A stretch of 64,000 bases of DNA from Vitellaria paradoxa (Eukaryota; Streptophyta; Magnoliopsida; Ericales; Sapotaceae): contig CM034243.1 of NCBI GenBank assembly GCA_019916065.1, positions 30,902,147 to 30,966,146 on the forward strand, written 5' to 3'. Shown here piece after piece: positions 35,984 through 48,300 of the stretch. The notes below the pieces were generated by a model. That model did no database searches, had not been told where the DNA came from, and saw only the letters and a program-made list of their open reading frames with translations. The position numbers were made by a program, and so were the translations under genes. Position 1 is the stretch's first letter. Each line of letters begins with the position of its first letter.

Positions 35984-38198
35984 TGAGTTTGATTTATAGT
36001 TCGTTCAAAATCGAGCCCAGCTTTAAAAGTGATTGTTTAAAAAACTCGTGAGTAAATTTAATCAAAATAAGCAATTCAACGAAATAAAAACGACATTATT
36101 TTACTAAACTAAAATAATATTAAAATATCATAAAAATAACATTATTTTTGTTAGTTTAATTACTCATGAACTGATTTCAAGCTCAAGTTATTTTTTTGTT
36201 ATCCTGCATTTGAACTCATGTAAAAATTTGAATTTGAATTAAACTTGAATTTAATATTAATAGTTCAAATTAAACTTAAATGAGTCAAAACTTGTTCCAA
36301 ATCTACTCAGGGGCGTTTATAGCGTCAAAAAATAACCATAAACAATATGGTTTGAGTAACTTTTTGATGTTTGACGTGTAACCATCAAATCACGTTTTTT
36401 TATAAGTAAATAGTGCCATTTTTAACTTTTGCGTCATTTTTTTAGATTTTAAACCTGTTCAAACAATTTTTTGGGATCTGTTTGAACAGTTTTATGTTAG
36501 AATTTTTTAAAGTTGTTGAAAAGTTTTGGGAGTTTTATAAAAGTTATCGAAATTTGTGGAAATATTGTTGGAATTTGTAAAAATTTGTTAGAATATGTAG
36601 ATATATATATAAATTTATAAAAATTTTATGAAGTATGAAGAGGACAAAATATGTTACAGAATTTTAGAGATTTTCATAAATTTACCTATATTTTCACTGC
36701 TCCAAACGGGGCCTCAGTAGCCAAATTGGGTTTTGGGGGGGGTGGAATTTCGTTTCGGGAAATGAAAAAAAAAAAAATAGAGGAGAAGGAAAGAATACAA
36801 GCGGGGCCTAGTAGACAATTTGAACTTGCTCATCCTTGAGCTTGTGCTAGTAATACTTAATAAGTAAGGATAAAACCCTTCGACAAATATTTGATAAAAT
36901 AAATCAAATTAAAAAAAAAAAACGGATGACCTCATGTTAAAAAAACAAACAAAAATAATCCATTTAACATTTTAATTAAAATTTCAATTAGTCGTTACCT
37001 GTTAAATTTAGTAGACATGTAATATTTACATATATGCCTCTCTTTAACTTGTTATAAATTTATAAAAATTTTTAAAAATTTTTGAAAATTATTCATCTTT
37101 TATTTCATTATAAATCCACAATTTAATTTATTTTATCTTATTTTTTATCATTTCAAACGTACCCTAATGTAATGCGCTGTCACATTCTTTCTCGTGAGAT
37201 AATAATTATTAAATAATCAAAATACTTTTGACATTCTTCTAATTTGATGCTGTATTACTCTGATTCCTTTTTAAAGTGAAGTCTAACATTACTCTTGGCC
37301 CCGTCGGGTCAGTCAAAACTTATTAAAAGTTATTAAATTTTAATTATTTTATATTTTTTTAATAAAATTATAACATATATTATCTTTATGTTACATTTTT
37401 TTTATTTTTACTGTACTTTTTTATCATTTTTTTTTTTTCCAAACAGCCTCTTTAATGGAAAAGAAGATAAAAGGAGAATACATGGCAATCATTTTGCGTG
37501 TGATGAGCTGGCGGCAATTAGGGACGAGTGGGAAAAAACACAGACTGAACAACCATCGAGGCGCATACGGAAAGGTTATATACGTTTAGATTCAGTATCT
37601 CTACAGATAATGGCTTTTATAATCGTGTAAACATTGAATTCCAATAAAATTCCAAAATTAAGTGTGCTAAGGTGAGATTACGAAGCCCCTTTGCAACTGG
37701 AATTATAATATATAGTTTATACTTTATAATTAAAGAATTTAAAATATAAGTCGTTGTCTATCTTATGTTAAAATTCGTTATAATTATTGTATTTTGAGTT
37801 TTTTTTAGAAAAATATTCGTCAAGCTATTTATCTTTTTTTTTTTAATTTCATTTTTAAACTATCAAATGTACCTGTTATATTTTCGAACTATCTAATTTC
37901 GTTCTATTTGGTCCGAGTACTAACTCTATTTATTGAAATTAACAGAAATATTGTCACGAGCGGATCATGTGTTTTTTTTTTTTAACTCTACCTTAGAGCA
38001 TAATGGTTAATCCACCAAAAAAGTACCCAATATCGATCAAAAACTAAGAAACCTTTCTCTCTTTCATACCCTCTCGTTCTCCCAAACTTTGGTATCACGC
38101 CCCACTCTAAAATCGATTCAACTCCGCAAACCCCATTCATTCCTTCTTGAAATCCAAAAGAAAACCCAGCTTCTGTCACTACGGTGTGGATATCAGCA
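35984..38198. other. AT-rich spacer with degenerate MITE pieces
   Basis: The CCAAAC-type end words at 36702-36713 (ctccaaacgggg) and 37152-37164 (tttcaaacgtacc), and the segment 37040-37164, match the element at 39925-40069. No gene recognised. The stretch 38040-38198 is a CT-rich, leader-like sequence just before a candidate orphan exon. Confidence 0.5.
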
Positions 38199-38235
38199 AT
38201 GGACGACGACGAAGGAAATGGCACTGAACCCAATA
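38199..38235 (+). pseudogene. candidate orphan first exon (12 codons plus donor)
   Basis: An ATG follows about 150 bases of leader-like, ATG-poor sequence and opens a frame MDDDEGNGTEPN that meets a near-perfect donor (aata|gtgagt). No downstream exon continuing it was found before the next gene. It may be a truncated or transposon-carried 5' gene end, or chance. I do not recognise the protein. Confidence 0.25.
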
Positions 38236-39924
38236 GTGAGTTCAGTACTCCTAGTTGTGTGTGAAATTAGGGTTTTCAAAAATTCATATGGGTTTAGTAA
38301 TTAAAGTAGTTGCTTGAATCTGTTTGTTTATGATATGTATGAAAATTTGTACTCTCATTGATTATTTGAGGGCCATGTGTGTGTGAATTTCTTAATCTGT
38401 TGTGGTCCCAAATCAAATCAAAAAATTTGCCCCTTTTTTTAGGTTAAACTACCAAAACCAGTATGAATTTCTTTATATGTATATGAAAAATTTATTATTC
38501 TGAAATTACAAATATACTCTCATAAATCCTCTTAGTTTTTCTTATAGGTGGTGGCTACAATATGAACCTGTAAATTTGTTCTATTAAATCTAAATTAAAT
38601 AAATTTGAACTCAATTAAAATAAAAGAGACAATATCTACTTAATTAACGAATTTACATGGGTTAATAATACAACCTGTTAAATACTTAATTATCACTTAA
38701 TTAATAGTGGAAGCAAGAAATATGTTAATTTTTTATATAATTCACACGCATGCATATATTCTCCTCATCATCACATCAAACATTAATTACTTTAATTATA
38801 ATATTATCTTTATTGGCTTGTATACTCCTTAACGTTGGGTCCTCATTTAGTGCAAGCCAATGACAAGCACATGGGAGAAGTAAAGTCAATACATGGTTTT
38901 TCACATATATGTTTTTGTAGTATTCCTCTACGTAATGGAAAAAAATAGTGCCCCTACTTAAGGAGTATGATGGCTCTAGAATATTCTACACACTTCTAAT
39001 TATCAATCCATCAATTTTTATGAACTTGTAGATATATAAATCAAATTATAAATATATTGGAGAAATGCCAAAAAATATGCTTAAAATTCACAAAAAAAAA
39101 ATGATTAAATTTTGAATTTGGGTATGTAGGTTTGATAAACTCATACCCATTCTGTCCAATAATAATCCGTTATTAAATGAGTATAATTCATGAGTTCAAC
39201 TCACTTAGTCACAACTCATTATGATTTAACTCAAACTCATTTATTTGTTAGTTCTAATTTCCGTATATGGTAGTGATAAAATTAATTTTTTTAATACAAA
39301 AAAATAAAAAAATACATTTTTTTTGGCGCCATACAAGCCCTTATGCTATAGTACGAAGCCTTAAGCCAAGGTGATTGCAAAACTGTAAGATCGACCAGAG
39401 TTGATAAATTGATGCGAATACTTTAGAAACTAGGGTTGACTTTGGATTAAAGTCAAATAATCCAATAGGAGATCAATCACCAAATTAATGTAGTGGGCCA
39501 TGCATGTGAAATTCACATGGTATAAGGTGGATTAGTGCAAGTGCAGAGTCTTTTAGCATAATGCATGCTTTTAGTTTTTAAGATCATTCTTTGGAGGAAC
39601 TATCGTTTTCTAAACTAACTAGCTACCAACCACAAATTAAATTAGCCATAATTGTGAGGGGGTTGACATTTTAGAGTGTGGTAAATTATTGTACACATAG
39701 TCTCATAATTACGTTGTAATGCTAGGATATATATCTCTTTCAACAAATTAATTCTCGATTAAATATGAGATCACAGAGTTTATTCTTTCACTTTGTTAAT
39801 TTTTTTTTAATTGAAATTGATATTATTATTTTCAAATCTCTGAGTTTTATTCAAAATTTTATTCCAATACTCATTTTTTTTTTCTTTGGTTATGTAACAA
39901 TTGAGAGTTTTAACTTTTTATAGA
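38236..39924. other. AT-rich spacer, no gene recognised
   Basis: No protein-like frame, RNA gene or clear transposon end was seen apart from scattered A/T homopolymers. The segment 39330-39420 is less AT-rich (containing ggcgccatacaagccc) but has no recognisable identity. Confidence 0.45.
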
Positions 39925-40069
39925 CTTTGTTTGGAGTGATAAAAAATTTTGAAAAACTGTAAAAAATATTGAAAAATTTTAAAAGTTATTCACTTTTTAT
40001 TTTACTGTACAAACTACGAACTCACAACTTATCTCACTTTATCTATTTTTTATCACTTCAAACGTATCC
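39925..40069. mobile_element. short MITE, family M2 copy (about 145 bp)
   Basis: The left end tttgtttggagtgataaaaa is mirrored by the right end tatcacttcaaacgtatcc. Related copies with the same order of internal words (ttttaaaagtta-ttcac, then gaactcacaa) lie near 37040-37164, 44653-44783 and, inverted, 50493-50630. Confidence 0.55.
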
Positions 40070-40206
40070 TTGCAATATGACTATTTAGTCAGTGTTCACC
40101 TGTCAATTTTTTGAGAAGTCTAATTATATTTTTATTTTTTGGGTGAATTAAAAGCCATATAACTAATGGAAGGGATAAAATTGTAACTAAATAAAATATC
40201 AAACTC

Positions 40207-40233
40207 TTAATAATAATAATAATAATAATAATA
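40207..40233. repeat. (TAA)9 microsatellite
   Basis: Uninterrupted trinucleotide run in intergenic DNA. Confidence 0.95.
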
Positions 40234-41029
40234 CTTTTTAAGTAGAATTTCGGGGAAAAAAAAAACTGATCAGGCAAAATAAAATTGAACTTTATTTTCC
40301 TCCAATCTCTTATGTGCATGAATCATCGATCTTCAACTCTCTAAATCTAGAGGGATTATAGATCATTGACTTGATTGGGCAGACATAAGAATTAAATGCT
40401 TAAAAGATAGAAAACGCAAGAAAGGGAAGTTTTAGAAAAGGAAAGAAAGTGAAGTCCGGAAGGTCTCAAAATTCTACTGTAATTGGGAAATTGGCTAGTT
40501 CCTTTAACTGCTAATTTCTTGAAACATACCAAGGGATTCAATTCAATTTCACCACCTTAATTAACCCTGAAATGGATAAGAGTCATATAACAATATATTC
40601 CAGTCAACCAATATATATGCTATCGGACGAAACACAGTCATGCATGAGTGAAAATAGTGAGTAATACATACTCATTGTTTGTATTTTATTTCATATAGCT
40701 AAATAAGTTATACATATTAAGTACATATGACTCCGATAAAGAAGGTGTCGATTCGAGTTTTTTAAAATAAATTTTGAAAAAATCATAATGATAATATTTA
40801 ATTGAATATATTTTTTTATATTTCATCAAACAAAAAGCATATAAAGAACTGAAAAAAAAAATAAATGTGACTTTATTTAGTATTTTCAATTTAAAAAAAC
40901 TAATAATAATTATAAAATATATAACATGAGGCTTCATCAATTTTCAAGTTAGTTCAAAATGAGGCAGCATTGATTAATACTTCCTTCTTCAATTCAATCT
41001 CTTCTAATAATGGATGATCTGAACGACGT

Positions 41030-41257
41030 TATCCCATTATTATTAATGATGTAGTTGGTAAGCAAAATTTTGACTTGCAACGGCATGTCTTGTCTGTGTC
41101 TAAGGTGAGGCTTTGTTTCCCAAAGCACTCGTTTCGAGACTACATTGCCAACAAGGTGAGGGAAGACTAGAGAAGGAGAGTGGGTAACGACCCATTTCGT
41201 TTTCTCATTGAAGCAGTAGAAAATGACATCGATAAGAAGCACTTCCCTTTCACATAA
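41030..41257 (+). pseudogene. possible broken coding remnant, unknown family
   Basis: In one frame the plus strand reads a complex, non-repetitive segment (INDVVGKQNFDLQRHVLSV, later SFRDYIANKVRED, a TAG stop at 41168-41170, then NDPFRFLIEAVENDID and a terminal stop at 41255-41257). Its composition is far from the AT-biased surroundings, suggesting former coding sequence with one nonsense codon. I do not recognise the family. The minus strand of the same segment is also open for 82 codons, so the true strand is not certain. Confidence 0.25.
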
Positions 41258-42078
41258 CCTCCACTTTATTTTGAGTAAAAATTTTCATAAAATCTTTGTG
41301 TAAGGAAATTTTGCTACTTGTTCAATGAAATTTTTGCTAATTGATCGATCGAGAAATTTTTACTTTCTCAAGATTAAGCTAGTATTGAACTCTAATTAAG
41401 TCGAAAAATGAGCTTATTATGTTCTGATATCTTATTTGATATGCTACCCTTAAAGTAATATGACTATTTTCTGTTAACAATTTAAGTAATTTAATTAATT
41501 TAGGACAATTTAAGATATAGTCATAGTTTATAGTATAATATGAGACAATTGATAGTTAGGAGGTAAAGTGAGATACGAGCCAGTATGTACTCTTTTCTTT
41601 CTTTTTTTTTTTTTTTTGACATGTATTCTTGATTTATCTTTTATCCAAGGTTATGTGCTTGTCATCGAACTACTTTCTATTAACAATTTAAGACAATTGG
41701 GACAATTTAGGATACATAATCATAGACTATGGTATAACGTAAGACCATTGATAATTAAGAGAGCAAAGTGAGCAACGGGTGTTACAAATTAAATAGGGTT
41801 ATATGTTTTACCTCAAAAATATAATAAAATAAAATTTAATCATCAATATATTAGAATTTAAATTTAATTATTTTTAATTTCTCAAAACACTTACTTTTTT
41901 TTTTCTTTTACGTTCCATCATGAAACAAGGGAAAGTTGAGTTTTTAATTTTAATTTTTTGCTTTAACAAATCTTAATTCAAACATAATCTAAAAAAACTT
42001 AAACAAAATTACGTAAAATGTTATGTGTGTCCCTCCTCACAATTGTATTTTCTTAAATTTTATATTCTTCTAGAATTT

Positions 42079-42102
42079 CCCCCCCCCCCCCCCCCCAAAA
42101 AA
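42079..42102. repeat. C18-A6 compound homopolymer
   Basis: A run of 18 C followed by A, then a GC-richer patch (42110-42240) without recognised content. Confidence 0.95.
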
Positions 42103-42301
42103 GAAAAATCAACGTCCGTACCCATGCACCGACTCTTCCCGAAGGTCAAAGATCGCCCTATATCTGTACATTTCGAGTATGCTTTGCACCCGAAAAGGCA
42201 AGCCCCACCCGCAAGAGTCGGGTCGCCTGGCCCAAAAGCAAAGAAAATAGTAAGAATTAAAAAAAAAAAAAAAAAAACTTCCCATGCTTCTGAGCATTAA
42301 T

Positions 42302-42443
42302 AAGATAGAGGTTTTTTTTGAAAGGTGAAGTTTTTCTTTTTTTTTTTTATAAGGGGGAGGGGGAAGACTCGAACTCGACTCATGAGCGGGCAAGAGAGGC
42401 TCTTAATCACTGAGTTACAAGCCACGCTCAAAAGATAGAGGTT
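42302..42443 (-). mobile_element. tRNA-derived SINE family B copy 1, perfect 12-bp target-site duplication
   Basis: The direct repeat aagatagaggtt sits at 42302-42313 and 42432-42443. Read on the minus strand, the 118-bp insert starts gagcgtggcttgtaactcag (tRNA-like A-box), carries the B-box-like gagttcgagtcttc, then a pyrimidine block (ccccctccccctt) and an A-rich tail, which appears as T-runs at the left on the plus strand. Short, tRNA-only type SINE. Confidence 0.88.
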
Positions 42444-42691
42444 AACATCTAGAAATAGTAAATTAGTCACTTATTAAATAATACGACGACAAATCCTAAT
42501 AATTAAAAAAAAAAAAACAGGTGTTAATCCATGCGCCGATAAATTATTAATAGAATATGAAAAACTATTGCAAGATTGTGACCAATGCACGCAAAGCTCT
42601 CAAAATGTCATGAAAAGAATGAGTAAAATTACTATACCATTTTTTTTTTTTTTGATTGATTCTACTTTTGATTCTATTTTCACCCCCTCAT

Positions 42692-42835
42692 ACTCACTCC
42701 AATCTCTTTTTTTTTTTTTTTTATTGATAAGGGGGAGGGGGTAAGACACCCCGGAAAATCGAACCCGGATGAGTGAGATGACGAAGGAACTGGCTGCCAT
42801 TCAATCAAAGGCCATCCTCAACTCACTCCAATCTC
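42692..42835 (-). mobile_element. tRNA-derived SINE family B copy 2, perfect 15-bp target-site duplication
   Basis: The direct repeat actcactccaatctc sits at 42692-42706 and 42821-42835. The 114-bp insert, read on the minus strand, has gaggatggcctttgattgaa as head, a B-box ccgggttcgattttcc, the same pyrimidine block (ccccctcccccttat) and an A-tail. It lies only about 250 bp from copy 1 and has the same orientation. Confidence 0.9.
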
Positions 42836-44904
42836 ACCCTCACATTCGTCTCATTTCCACTTTAAATCAAATGCACTTTTAAGGCTTGACAAAAATAAAG
42901 CCCTACAATTTTTTTAATAAAAGGTTCATATATGTTAATATTATTTTTTTTATTCCATAATAGGTGGGAATCCAAATTATATTTTAATCTTGAGTAAAAG
43001 TCTCATGTAAAAACCTTACACTTTGTTTGAAAATATTCTTCTATTAGAATTGATTTGATTTTAAAACAAGCATTTGATTTGATTTGATTTGCTAAATAAA
43101 ATTTTGCATTTGAAATATATTTTAAATTTAAGAATTGAATTGAATTGATTTAAGAAGGATATCAAATTTGACGATGTTAATGGAAAATATAAAATATGGT
43201 AAATATGATATATGGGGATAAATTTGTCCGCTTACTTAAATGGCTTAAAAAAATAAAGAATTTTTATCAAGTTCTATTATTTTAGATTAAATTTTAAATG
43301 ATTTATAAATTCTAAAATTTAATTTATGAAATAAAATCAAATACAACTCATAAAATTTTATTTTAATTCTAAATATAAGAAATAGTGAGAATATATACTG
43401 AATGAAATGAAATCTTATCAAATTTATCCTTTCAAACGGAGCGGAGTGTTAGAGATTAAAGTCCCAACAAGAGAAACTCTAGAGGCCTACTTAAGACGTA
43501 GAGGAACGATCATACCATTGGCCCAAAAAAAAAAAAAAATCTCACCATTGACTTAAAAAAATATAAATTCTTGGAGTAAGTAGAAGATCGTAACAACATC
43601 AACATGACAAAATAAAAATAAAAATAAAAATATCCCAACATTAGGTGTCCATATAAGTTCCGAGAACTCAAAATTCTAATTAATATTGAGAAACCTTAAC
43701 AAAAAATAAAAATAATAAAAAAAGTGCCAACAGTAACTCCCGATATATATATATATATATATGTAATCCTAAATGACTTTTTTTTCTCTCTCTCTCTCTC
43801 TAACAGTGATCATAACTTCTATGATGTAAATCTCTACTTTCCACGCAAGAATGCAATAGAAAATGGTATTTTAGTGAATTTTGAAAAAGAATAAATTAAT
43901 AAATAATTTACATTCAAAATAATAATTATTTTAAAATAAAAATTAAAATATTTTTAATAAAATATTTATATTATTTTTATATAATAATTTCACCTTAAGG
44001 CCCTGCTAATATTAAGACCTGTTATAAAGAAGTAATAGTTATTGGACTATTTAAATAGTCTCTCCATAACTATTGCATGGACGATACAATAATCTAACTG
44101 TATAATATGTCAGATTATATATATATATATATACACACACGTACAGCTGTAAAACAAATCAAATTATTTATTTTTCGATCGTTTAAAACTCATTCAAGTT
44201 TAATTAATTATGTGATTAAGAAAGTTCAAACTTATTTTAGACTTTATTAATTTGGAATTAGTACCATGCCAATTACAGCTAGCTGCCAAAGCGCAGTAAT
44301 TTAGAGCACTAAGAGTGTACTTGGAATGTGATTGATCATAAGTTTGTAATTTATCTAATAGGATAAAAAGTAAAAAATTTTTATAAATTTTTAAAAGTTT
44401 AAAGTAAACTAAAGGAGTCTAAATTTAATAAAAAAATATAAAAAATTTTTAATTTTATTTTAATTTTCTTTAACATTATTCACATCAAAAATTTTAGTTA
44501 TTTTTTTAAATTTTATCAATTTTTTTAATTTCCTTAAATTTTACAAAACTTTATCCAAATTTTTTAATTCTTTTACACTTCTTAAGAAACACACCAAATA
44601 CTTATCAAACTATAATTTATCTTTATTTTTTTTAAATTTGGTATTTTAAGGGCACGTTTAGTTTACTAAAAATTGTGAAAAAATTTTAAAAATTTTTAAA
44701 AGTTACTCACTTTTATCTCATGATACGAATTACAAACTCACAAATTACCTCATTTTATTTTATTTTTGGTCACCCTAAGCACATTTTAAGTTGTGTTAAG
44801 GTATTTCGTTTTTAAAAAATATTGATTACGTGTCATCATAGACCTCATTACGTCACAATGGCAAATTTCCCGTAAATAATAGTGAGATGGGAGGGCAATC
44901 ATGA
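42836..44904. other. AT-rich spacer and upstream region of the bHLH gene, with MITE pieces
   Basis: A possible MITE spans about 43022-43444 (ends ttgtttgaaaatattc and tcctttcaaacggagc). A family M2 copy lies near 44653-44783 (gcacgtttagtttac ... caccctaagcac). Microsatellites: TA at 43743-43762, CT at 43787-43801, TA/CA at 44117-44140. No gene recognised. Confidence 0.45.
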
Positions 44905-44926
44905 CCAATCAACTCAATAAATAGCT
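44905..44926 (+). promoter_or_regulatory. CCAAT-like and TATA-like words before the bHLH leader
   Basis: A ccaat word at 44905-44909 and caataaatag at 44915-44924 precede a GC-richer, ATG-free leader of about 370 bases that includes a (CT)11 run at about 45020-45041. Spacing fits a TATA element with a start near 44950. Confidence 0.4.
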
Positions 44927-45326
44927 GCGCCCATAATTACTGAAGGGGAATCAGATTTAGCTCCTCCGTCAGTGCCATTTGAAGGGTTAACGGTAATCGA
45001 AACAAAAGGCTCTTGCAATTCTCTCTCTCTCTCTCTCTCTGCTCTTGATTTCAGTGTTTTGAAGAGACAGACGAAGAAAGACTCATTTGAATTCGAACTC
45101 TGTAAGTTGAGAAGTACTCCTGATCAAATCTCAGTCTCGCAAGTTCGAAACTCTGTTTCTTTTTCTTTTTCATTTGAATTTCCCTGTTTTTCACCGTTTA
45201 AAGCTGGTTTTCAAGCCAGTTTTGAAGCTGAATTTGCATTCGTTTTCTGGCTTTGAATCGAATCTGACCAAGTTTGGAATCGAAAATCCAATTGAAAGGA
45301 AAGTAAATTGGTGAAATTTTTGAGCT

Positions 45327-48300
45327 ATGTACGGTGTTGGAGGCTCACAGGCGATTTCAAGAGACCCGACGAGCTTCTTGTTTTCGCCTACTGTCAGGCA
45401 ACCAGATGAAGAATTGATGAAGAGCAGAGATGTACCGATTAATTCAGATCTGTATCAACAGCAGAGCTCTGGCCTAACGCGGTACCGCTCAGCGCCGAAC
45501 TCGTTCTTTGCCAGCATCGTCGACGTTGGTAGTGATGGCGGCGGCGGAGGCGGAGGCATAGCCGGTGGTGGATGCGACGATTTTGCGAGTCCTCATCAAT
45601 CCTCGAGTGCTGAATCGGAAGCCATGTTTGCGAGGTTCATCTCCTCGAGTGGCTCTGGCGGCATTTCTGAGCCGCACGATCTGCGATTCGCGACGGCTGT
45701 AAAGCACGAGACACTGGAACAGAACCAGTACTCTTCTTCTTCTACTTCGACGCAGATGGTTTACCACCAGGCTTCACTGGATCAACATGATTTGGCCGGT
45801 CATAGTAATTCAGTGAGTGCTCATATTAATATAGAAGGTCTGTATAAGGCTTCGAATAGTGCGGGATTGGAGAATCCGGTGCAAGGAAAGGCTAGTAATG
45901 GTAATTGCTCGAATCTTGTAAGGCAGAGCAGCTCTCCAGCTGGGTTTCTTTCCAACTGGACCCCAGAAAATGGTACAGATTTTTTTTTCCCTCCTTGCTT
46001 TTAGTTCATAATCCTATATATATATTCGTGTTATTGAATCTTGTCCGTTCAGAAAATAATTAAGCTTTCTATTTTTTTTTTTTTTTGGGAAAGGGGGGGG
46101 GGGTCAGAACAGTTGACTTTCAGTTCTCTTTGAATCTGAAGCAAGGAAATAACAATCCTTGTAAAAGCAAGCCCTTCTCGTTTTCATTTTTTTTAGTTGG
46201 GTTAATGTTTTGTCACTGTTTGGGGAGAGGGAAGGAATCGTCGATGTAAAGACACGAGCCTACGTAGGCTTTAGGGTAGATAATATTTGCAGTCTTATTC
46301 ACATAACTAAGGTCTCATTTGATACATTCGTTTTAAGTTTATTTTTTATTTTACAATTTTGAAAGTAAGAAAAGTGGGTTAAAACGTATTTGATTTTTTT
46401 TTAAATTCATGTAAAAAAATTGAGTTTACACTAGAAATGTTGACAAAAAATTATTTTGAATAGTTTTAACTCAAAAGAAGAAAAATTTTAAAACTTTAAG
46501 CCCAATATATATTCTGTTTTTTTTTATTTTGACATTTTTAAAACATAAAATGCACAAAACAAAAAATAAAAAATAAAAATATAAAATAAAATATAAAAAT
46601 ACAAACCAAATGCCACTTAAATAATCTTTAAATAGGAAATTCACAATTTTTAGGTTTAACAAAACGTCGGAAATCAAGAAGAAAAAGGGGGTAAAAATAA
46701 ATTGAAAATAAAAATCCCTTAGATGAATAAAAGGAAATGCTAAATGTGTTCTACTTTTATCTTCTAATGCTTTGTCTCATCTCAAATTGAAGGGCGCTTT
46801 TTAGAGTATAAGAAACTAAAAGTTAGTGCATTTACTATTTACCCAAGAAAGGGTAATAAGAAATTATGATAATGAAGATGGAGAAAGTAGTAAGATCTTG
46901 GGAATTGAAATTGTGCCTATTCAGCATTTTGGTGATGCATTTGTGGAGCTCTAACTTTGCAGTTGCCAGACATGTTTCAAGCAATTCTCTTTATCAACTG
47001 TGGTTATTATGAAGTTGATTGTATTTTTATATTTGCTTGTGCATTCTGTCGTGATTATTACTTTCAAGAATTGGTTGATGAAGTTGACGTTGAATAAATT
47101 GCAGGATTCGGTCTTATGAGAGATGTGGGGAATTTCAGTAGGTTGAATGATCATATGAACTTCCCATCTGGGCCGTCTTCTTGCTCAAGGCTCATTCCTC
47201 GGATCTTTGAAAATGGAAATGAAAGTATAGACGCAATTAGTCCAAAAAATGAGCGATTGGGTAGTTGTAATCGCGGCGACAGATTTTTTTCACCTGGATT
47301 TCAAAATGATTCTTGGAATGATTCTAGGTTCAGTAGCCTAAAGAGAAACAGAGATGGTGACGATGAGAAGAAGTTACCTGGCTTCAGTGCCTTGGATAGC
47401 CAGGTAGAATTTGCAAATCATATATATTTGTTCTGTAAAACTCTCTCTGTTACTGACTCACTAATGTAACTATCTTACCACAGAATGGGGACTCTAGAAA
47501 TTACACTACTGGTTTGACTCACCACTTGAGCTTAACAAAAACCTCTCCTGAGATGGCATCCATAGAAAAGTTTCTGCAATTCCAACAAGACTCTGTCCCT
47601 TGTAAGATCCGAGCCAAAAGAGGCTGTGCAACACACCCGCGAAGCATTGCAGAAAGGGTAAACTCGTCATCTACTATTTATACTATTATGACAAGGAAGC
47701 ACTAACAACATCTGGTGAGGTTAATTTTTGGTGAAGTTTTACAAATAGCATTTAAATTTACAAGAGTTAAAAAAAAAAAAAAAGTAAGGTAAAGTACAAA
47801 AATAACTCTTATATTTATATTCGGTGTCACTGTAATTTATTTATTTCAATTGTAACAGTTAAATTTTTATGATTTCAAGTAAGGTACAATTGAATTCTTC
47901 AATTAAATATCGCCTGTACCCAGCTATTAGAATAGAGACAAATTTGTTAATTTGCATACATCTTCCTCAACCCCAATTTGACCAGGGTTTGATGATTATG
48001 GGGATTTTCAGGGAAGTTCATGTTTAAATTCTGAGTGAGCAGAGTACCGAAGGGATTAGTTTTCATGGGTGGGCCACGTCACCCAATCAAACTACAATAA
48101 TCCTGTTTGACTTGCCTGTTGGGTTTTGATTTCAGATGAGAAGAACAAGAATTAGTGAAAGAATGAGGAAACTGCAAGAGCTTTTCCCAAACATGGACAA
48201 GGTAGTTTTTTTTTTTTTTTTTTTGGTGGGATTTCAGTTCAAAGTTCAAAGCATAATTAGAAACTCAAAATTTCTTGGTCTTTGATGGGCAGCAAACAAA

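Noticed and set aside
44972..45256. 94-codon open frame upstream of the bHLH gene, considered as a uORF
   Set aside because: It begins with GTG, contains no ATG, and is the CT-rich leader read through; no evidence of translation.
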